Under the pieces are notes generated by a model. That model did not search any database. It was not told the origin of the DNA and saw nothing but the letters and a program-made list of their open reading frames with translations. The translations under genes were made by a program, and so were the position numbers. Positions 6,707 through 8,926 of a stretch of 8,926 nucleotides of DNA are shown here, in pieces (position 1 is the first letter of the stretch; each line of letters starts with the position of its first letter). Source of the stretch: CAYSLA01 sp964431685 (lineage in GTDB: Bacteria > Armatimonadota > UBA5829); the NCBI GenBank assembly GCA_964431685.1, contig CAYSLA010000143.1:1-8926 (forward strand), given 5' to 3'.

Positions 6707-7163
6707 CCACACTCTCCATCCGCAGTCCCTCTACAATACGCGCCTGCGAGCAGTTTATACTGATGGTACGAAGGTCGTCCGGACCTGACAAGATCTCTAT
6801 GTCTACAGTGTCTGGCGGCAACAAACCGCTCATTCGCTCAGCCCACTCAACTACACTGACACCGCCGCCATAGAGATATTCGTCTATGCCGAGGGTCTCA
6901 ACGTCCACTTCGTTCTCCAGCCTGTATAGATCGACGTGGTAAAGAGGCATTGCGCCTTGATGCTCATGTATCAGGTTGAAGGTCGGGCTGTGAATATCGG
7001 CATCCAACCCCATTCCAAGGGCTATTCCCCGGGTAAACGTGGTTTTGCCGGCGCCAAGATCACCGCGCAACGCTACGACATCGTTTGGCCCAAGCAGCGA
7101 GCCCAGCCGCTCGCCGAGCGCGACGGTCTCGTCAGAATCATGTGTGTATAAGGTAACACGCAA
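6699..7163 (-). CDS. tsaE: tRNA t6A37 biosynthesis ATPase TsaE (YjeE)
   Basis: 154 residues, typical length. Walker A GDLGAGKTT (34-42), HSPTFNLIHEH (58-68), HVDLYRL (76-82) and VVEWAER (104-110) are the family motifs in order. TsaE is the P-loop ATPase that binds the TsaB-TsaD complex and supports its cycling in t6A formation. The start is TTG (7163-7161), directly after the thiL TGA in the same frame; no other start fits before the conserved part, and GGGAG at 7178-7174 lies ten bases upstream. The 3' end overlaps tsaB by eight bases, so the two partner subunits are translationally linked. The tail beyond the core (about residues 138-154) is not conserved as far as I can tell. Confidence 0.95.
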   Translation of the reverse strand: MRVTLYTHDSDETVALGERLGSLLGPNDVVALRGDLGAGKTTFTRGIALGMGLDADIHSPTFNLIHEHQGAMPLYHVDLYRLENEVDVETLGIDEYLYGGGVSVVEWAERMSGLLPPDTVDIEILSGPDDLRTISINCSQARIVEGLRMESVDA

Positions 7164-8159
7164 TCAGAAATGCTCCCAACTATCCGGCAACCTGCTTTCG
7201 GCGCCTCCGGACCCAACCAGAATCACTCGATCCCCCTCCAGCACCTCACCAATCACCGTCACGTCTGAGCCCGCAACGCGAGCCGCTTCACTTACCTCGT
7301 TCAGTCGCTCGCGGTCGACCGCTGCAAGCAACTCGTAGTCTTCGCCTCCAACGCAAGCCACCTCTGTCTGGTTCCAGCCAAGTGTGCGGCAGACCGTCAC
7401 AAGCTCACTGGAGATCGGCAGGTCCTGGGAGTTGATTCGTGCGCCGACCCCCGAAGCTCTGCACAGTTTCGGAAGGTCTGCGGCCAAACCGTCTGATAAA
7501 TCCATCATTGCATGGACCGCACCTGTCGCGGTCATTGCGCGTGCAGCCTCAACCCTCGGAGTTGGCCTCAGGTGACTATTCACGAGAGCGGCCGATACCT
7601 CTATCGCGCCGTCACGTCCGTGGTTCTGCAGGAGTCGCAAGCCGGCAAGTGAGTTACCGAGACAGTTCGTAACCATCAGCAGGTCACCCGGTCGGGCTCC
7701 GCTCCGCAGAACGGCGGACGCTCCCGCCAGATCGCCGATCCAGGTGATGTTGACAACAAGAACCTCGCTGCGAACGGTGTCGCCGCCAACTACAGCGCTA
7801 TTCCACCGCTTGCACGCCGATCCTAGACCCTCATAGAGATCCCGCACGAAATCCAGATCCGCATCTGGCAGTCCAAGAGAGACAAGAGCGTGCCGTGGAA
7901 CAGCACCCATGGCAGCAACATCGCTAATGTTTGCGACGGCAGACTTCCAGCCGATCTCATAAGCAGACGCCCAGTCCGTGCGAAAATGCACGTTCTCCAC
8001 CAGGAGATCGCAAGTAACAACGATATCATCTTCGCCGAAACGCAATATGGCGGCGTCGTCGCCTATTCCAAGCCCGAGGCGCTCCACAGGAAGACCACAC
8101 GACGCCTTCCGTGCGATTTCGATTATGGCGTTTTCCCCGCCTGCATCAGAGATTTTCAC
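7164..8159 (-). CDS. thiL: thiamine-monophosphate kinase ThiL
   Basis: 331 residues with the chosen start. Motifs in order: GIGDDAAIL (31-39), DLLVENVHF (51-59), KSAVANISDVAAMGAVP (72-88), GGDTVRS (125-131), MMDLSDGLAADLP (218-230), GGEDYELL (271-278). ThiL phosphorylates thiamine monophosphate with ATP to thiamine diphosphate, the last step of cofactor synthesis, in the cytoplasm; the acidic motifs bind Mg-ATP. It belongs to the PurM/HypE fold. I chose GTG at 8159-8157 because the product starts MKISDAGGENAIIEI like other ThiL proteins and because the -10 element predicts transcription from that very base. A TTG at 8186 would add nine residues, but would lie upstream of that predicted start site. 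There is no TPP riboswitch in the short upstream region. First gene of the operon. Confidence 0.94.
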   Translation of the reverse strand: MKISDAGGENAIIEIARKASCGLPVERLGLGIGDDAAILRFGEDDIVVTCDLLVENVHFRTDWASAYEIGWKSAVANISDVAAMGAVPRHALVSLGLPDADLDFVRDLYEGLGSACKRWNSAVVGGDTVRSEVLVVNITWIGDLAGASAVLRSGARPGDLLMVTNCLGNSLAGLRLLQNHGRDGAIEVSAALVNSHLRPTPRVEAARAMTATGAVHAMMDLSDGLAADLPKLCRASGVGARINSQDLPISSELVTVCRTLGWNQTEVACVGGEDYELLAAVDRERLNEVSEAARVAGSDVTVIGEVLEGDRVILVGSGGAESRLPDSWEHF

Positions 8160-8165
8160 GCTCTG

Positions 8166-8196
8166 ATTATACCAGTTGATGGGCAATTACCGCCAA
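8166..8196 (-). promoter_or_regulatory. extended -10 promoter of the thiL-lpt operon
   Basis: Consensus TATAAT (8171-8166) preceded by TGG gives a perfect extended -10 (TGnTATAAT). A poor -35, TTGGCG (8196-8191), is 19 bases upstream; extended -10 promoters tolerate that. Start would be at 8159, the G of the thiL GTG, making the operon message leaderless at its 5' end. Confidence 0.6.
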
Positions 8197-8217
8197 CTCC
8201 GGCTGGATTGTCAGCAC

Positions 8218-8239
8218 TGATGTTTGCCACAAGACATCA
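8218..8239. repeat. imperfect palindrome between the divergent promoters
   Basis: TGATGT (8218-8223) and ACATCA (8234-8239) are perfect 6-base arms with inner TTG/CAA partly paired. It covers the -35 of the tRNA promoter and lies about 20 bases upstream of the thiL promoter region. It may be an operator for either gene; no regulator is identifiable. Confidence 0.3.
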
Positions 8240-8252
8240 AAAATGATACTAT
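8224..8252 (+). promoter_or_regulatory. probable promoter of the tRNA gene
   Basis: TTGCCA (8224-8229), 17-base spacer, TACTAT (8247-8252) preceded by TGA, an extended -10. Predicted start near 8259, about 14 bases before the mature tRNA 5' end, a normal distance for a tRNA leader removed by RNase P. Confidence 0.5.
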
Positions 8253-8272
8253 GTTGTTGCTGTTCAGTGTAA

Positions 8273-8347
8273 GGCCCCATAGCTCAATGGCAGAGCGGGC
8301 GGCTCATAACCGCTTGGTTCTTGGTTCGAATCCGAGTGGGGCCACCA
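8273..8347 (+). tRNA. tRNA-Ile2 (CAU anticodon, probable lysidine at C34); less likely elongator tRNA-Met
   Basis: A complete cloverleaf. Acceptor GGCCCCA (8273-8279) pairs with TGGGGCC (8337-8343); D stem GCTC/GAGC (8282-8285, 8293-8296); anticodon stem GGCGG/CCGCT (8298-8302, 8310-8314) with loop CTCATAA and anticodon CAT at 8305-8307; variable loop of five; T stem CTTGG/CCGAG with loop TTCGAAT (8325-8331). Discriminator A at 8344 and an encoded CCA at 8345-8347. A paired 1-72 position (G-C) rules out initiator tRNA. The acceptor with C4-G69 and C5-G68, and the GGCTCATAACCGCTTGG region, match bacterial tRNA-Ile2 as I remember it from E. coli and Bacillus, so TilS probably makes lysidine at C34 and the tRNA reads AUA. 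It is also a t6A substrate type, which ties loosely to the nearby tsaB and tsaE. Confidence 0.95.
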
Positions 8348-8348
8348 T

Positions 8349-8383
8349 CGAAAATGGCGGAGTGTTGTGTGCTCCATTTTTCG
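8349..8383 (+). terminator. probable intrinsic terminator after the tRNA
   Basis: Starting two bases after CCA, CGAAAATGG ... GAG can pair with CTC CATTTTTCG around a loop of about nine bases, with one 3-base bulge and one unpaired T. The 3' arm contains a T5 run. Position right after a single tRNA supports termination; the stem is A/T-rich, so moderate strength. Confidence 0.55.
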
Positions 8384-8422
8384 TCGATACACCAGCCTCG
8401 TGCACGCACTGCGGCCTCGCAG

Positions 8423-8483
8423 AAAAAAAAAGTAAAAATCTGTTGAATTACCAGTTGACAGATGGCTGGAAGTGCGATATACT
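8423..8483 (+). promoter_or_regulatory. strong sigma70-type promoter with upstream A-tracts
   Basis: Consensus TTGACA (8455-8460), 17-base spacer, TATACT (8478-8483, 5 of 6). Upstream lie A9 (8423-8431) and A5 (8434-8438), resembling an UP element. Predicted start near 8490. It points at the exported-protein gene at 8586. Confidence 0.75.
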
Positions 8484-8489
8484 ACAATT

Positions 8490-8585
8490 GTAAGATTCAT
8501 CCACCGTGGTTGCATGATGGTCTTTACCATTGGGCTGGGGGCGTGGTGGAAATTTCGTAACTTGGTCCGAAGGGAGAAGTAAAAA
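8490..8585 (+). other. 96-base 5' leader of the exported-protein gene
   Basis: ATGGT (8517-8521) and ACCAT (8526-8530) form a 5-bp hairpin with loop CTTT; TCCACC (8500-8505) can pair with GGTGGA (8545-8550) around it. The Shine-Dalgarno AGGGAG (8571-8576) lies nine bases before the ATG and is outside both stems. I see no known riboswitch class; the folds may simply stabilise a highly expressed message. Confidence 0.35.
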
Positions 8586-8926
8586 ATGAAGCTTCTAACG
8601 AAATCCGTAGTAGTGGCCACAGTGCTGTGCTTTGTGGCCGGGCTCTCCGCCGGTGCGGCTGTATCGTCATACAGCTCAGGTGCCGGTGACTTGTTCGCAG
8701 GTGAGAACCTGTTTGCCCTGCCGGTAGTTCCGACCGACCTTGACGGGTCAGGCAACGGACCGGGCTATCCTGAGTGGATATTGGCTGGATTCGATCTTAC
8801 CGGCACGAATCTTCAGCGCTGGGATGCCGCGACACAGGCGATGTTGTCTCGTGGCGACACTGGATTCGGCAACCTGCTGTCAACTGACGGCTATTGGCTG
8901 AACGCCGTTGATTCAACGCCGTTCAC
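8586..8926 (+). CDS. exported protein of unknown function (partial, 3' end outside window)
   Basis: 113 complete codons are visible. Residues 1-25 are a signal peptide (MKLLTKS, hydrophobic core, cleavage near GAA|VSS). The mature start is Ser/Gly-rich, followed by GENLFALPVVPTD (39-51), LAGFDLTGTNLQRWDAAT (66-83) and GYWLNA (102-107). The order 'G-x-N-L-x-x-L-P-V-x-P', 'N-L-x-R-W-D' and 'GYWL' resembles a module, usually with GWNLIS-LPV, that I associate with secreted proteins of Armatimonadota and related phyla; this is recollection and not a search. AGGGAG nine bases upstream supports the ATG. It has a strong promoter of its own and is probably a well-expressed surface or secreted protein. 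No catalytic motif is visible. Confidence 0.85.
   Translation, partial: MKLLTKSVVVATVLCFVAGLSAGAAVSSYSSGAGDLFAGENLFALPVVPTDLDGSGNGPGYPEWILAGFDLTGTNLQRWDAATQAMLSRGDTGFGNLLSTDGYWLNAVDSTPF

Noticed and set aside
8160..8217. TPP riboswitch upstream of thiL
   Set aside because: The region between the promoter and the gene is too short and has no TPP-aptamer landmarks.
8409..8431. CTGCG-GCCT-CGCAG hairpin next to A9 as a terminator
   Set aside because: On the plus strand it is followed by A, not T; on the minus strand the T-run comes before the stem. The A-tract fits better as an upstream promoter element.
8224..8493. Plus-strand 89-codon open frame
   Set aside because: Contains the whole tRNA gene and its terminator, so it is not coding.
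8264..8755. Minus-strand 163-codon open frame
   Set aside because: Runs through the tRNA, terminator, promoter and signal-peptide coding region of the exported protein; low-complexity composition.

Overview
The window reads as a chromosomal segment from a diderm (outer-membrane) bacterium with an SLH-anchored envelope. It has lipopolysaccharide transport genes (lptC, lptA, lptB, one lptF/G permease), a DUF3084 protein, a nuclease that resembles cyanobacterial YqgF-like proteins, and an exported SLH-domain protein of the outer-membrane-porin type. This mix fits 'Terrabacteria' diderms such as Armatimonadota best. Cyanobacteria, Deinococcota and Synergistota relatives are alternatives. The assignment is inference from gene content, not from a database match. 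The genetic code looks standard (TGA is used as stop).

Layout. Positions 1-488 (minus): 5' part of an SLH-domain envelope protein, cut by the window edge. Positions 489-859: a 371-base non-coding stretch that holds its probable promoter, repeat elements, a long leader with a striking Shine-Dalgarno/mini-ORF, and a hairpin. Positions 860-8159 (minus): one tightly packed operon of nine genes in transcription order thiL - tsaE - tsaB - lptC - lptA - lptB - lptF/G - DUF3084 - YqgF/RuvC-like nuclease. Most junctions overlap or are 0-10 bases apart. The two longer gaps (57 and 66 bases) each hold a perfect 8-bp inverted repeat. Positions 8160-8272: a divergent promoter region between thiL (minus) and a tRNA (plus). 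Positions 8273-8347 (plus): a CAU-anticodon tRNA whose body looks like the lysidine-modified tRNA-Ile2, not tRNA-Met, followed by a terminator-like hairpin. Positions 8423-8926 (plus): an A-tract, a near-consensus promoter, a 96-base leader and the start of an exported protein that runs off the window.

How the genes fit together. ThiL makes thiamine diphosphate; TsaE and TsaB belong to the machinery that puts t6A on ANN-decoding tRNAs. They head an operon whose distal half builds the LPS bridge: LptB ATPase and LptF/G permease in the inner membrane, LptC lipoprotein or anchored protein, and LptA in the periplasm. A DUF3084 membrane coiled-coil protein and an RNase-H-fold nuclease close the operon, translationally coupled to the permease. 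Nothing here is a mobile element, CRISPR array or phage gene. The main points of interest are the operon's unusual composition, the probable leaderless thiL start, the Cys-cluster in the nuclease, the intercistronic hairpins and the structured SLH leader.
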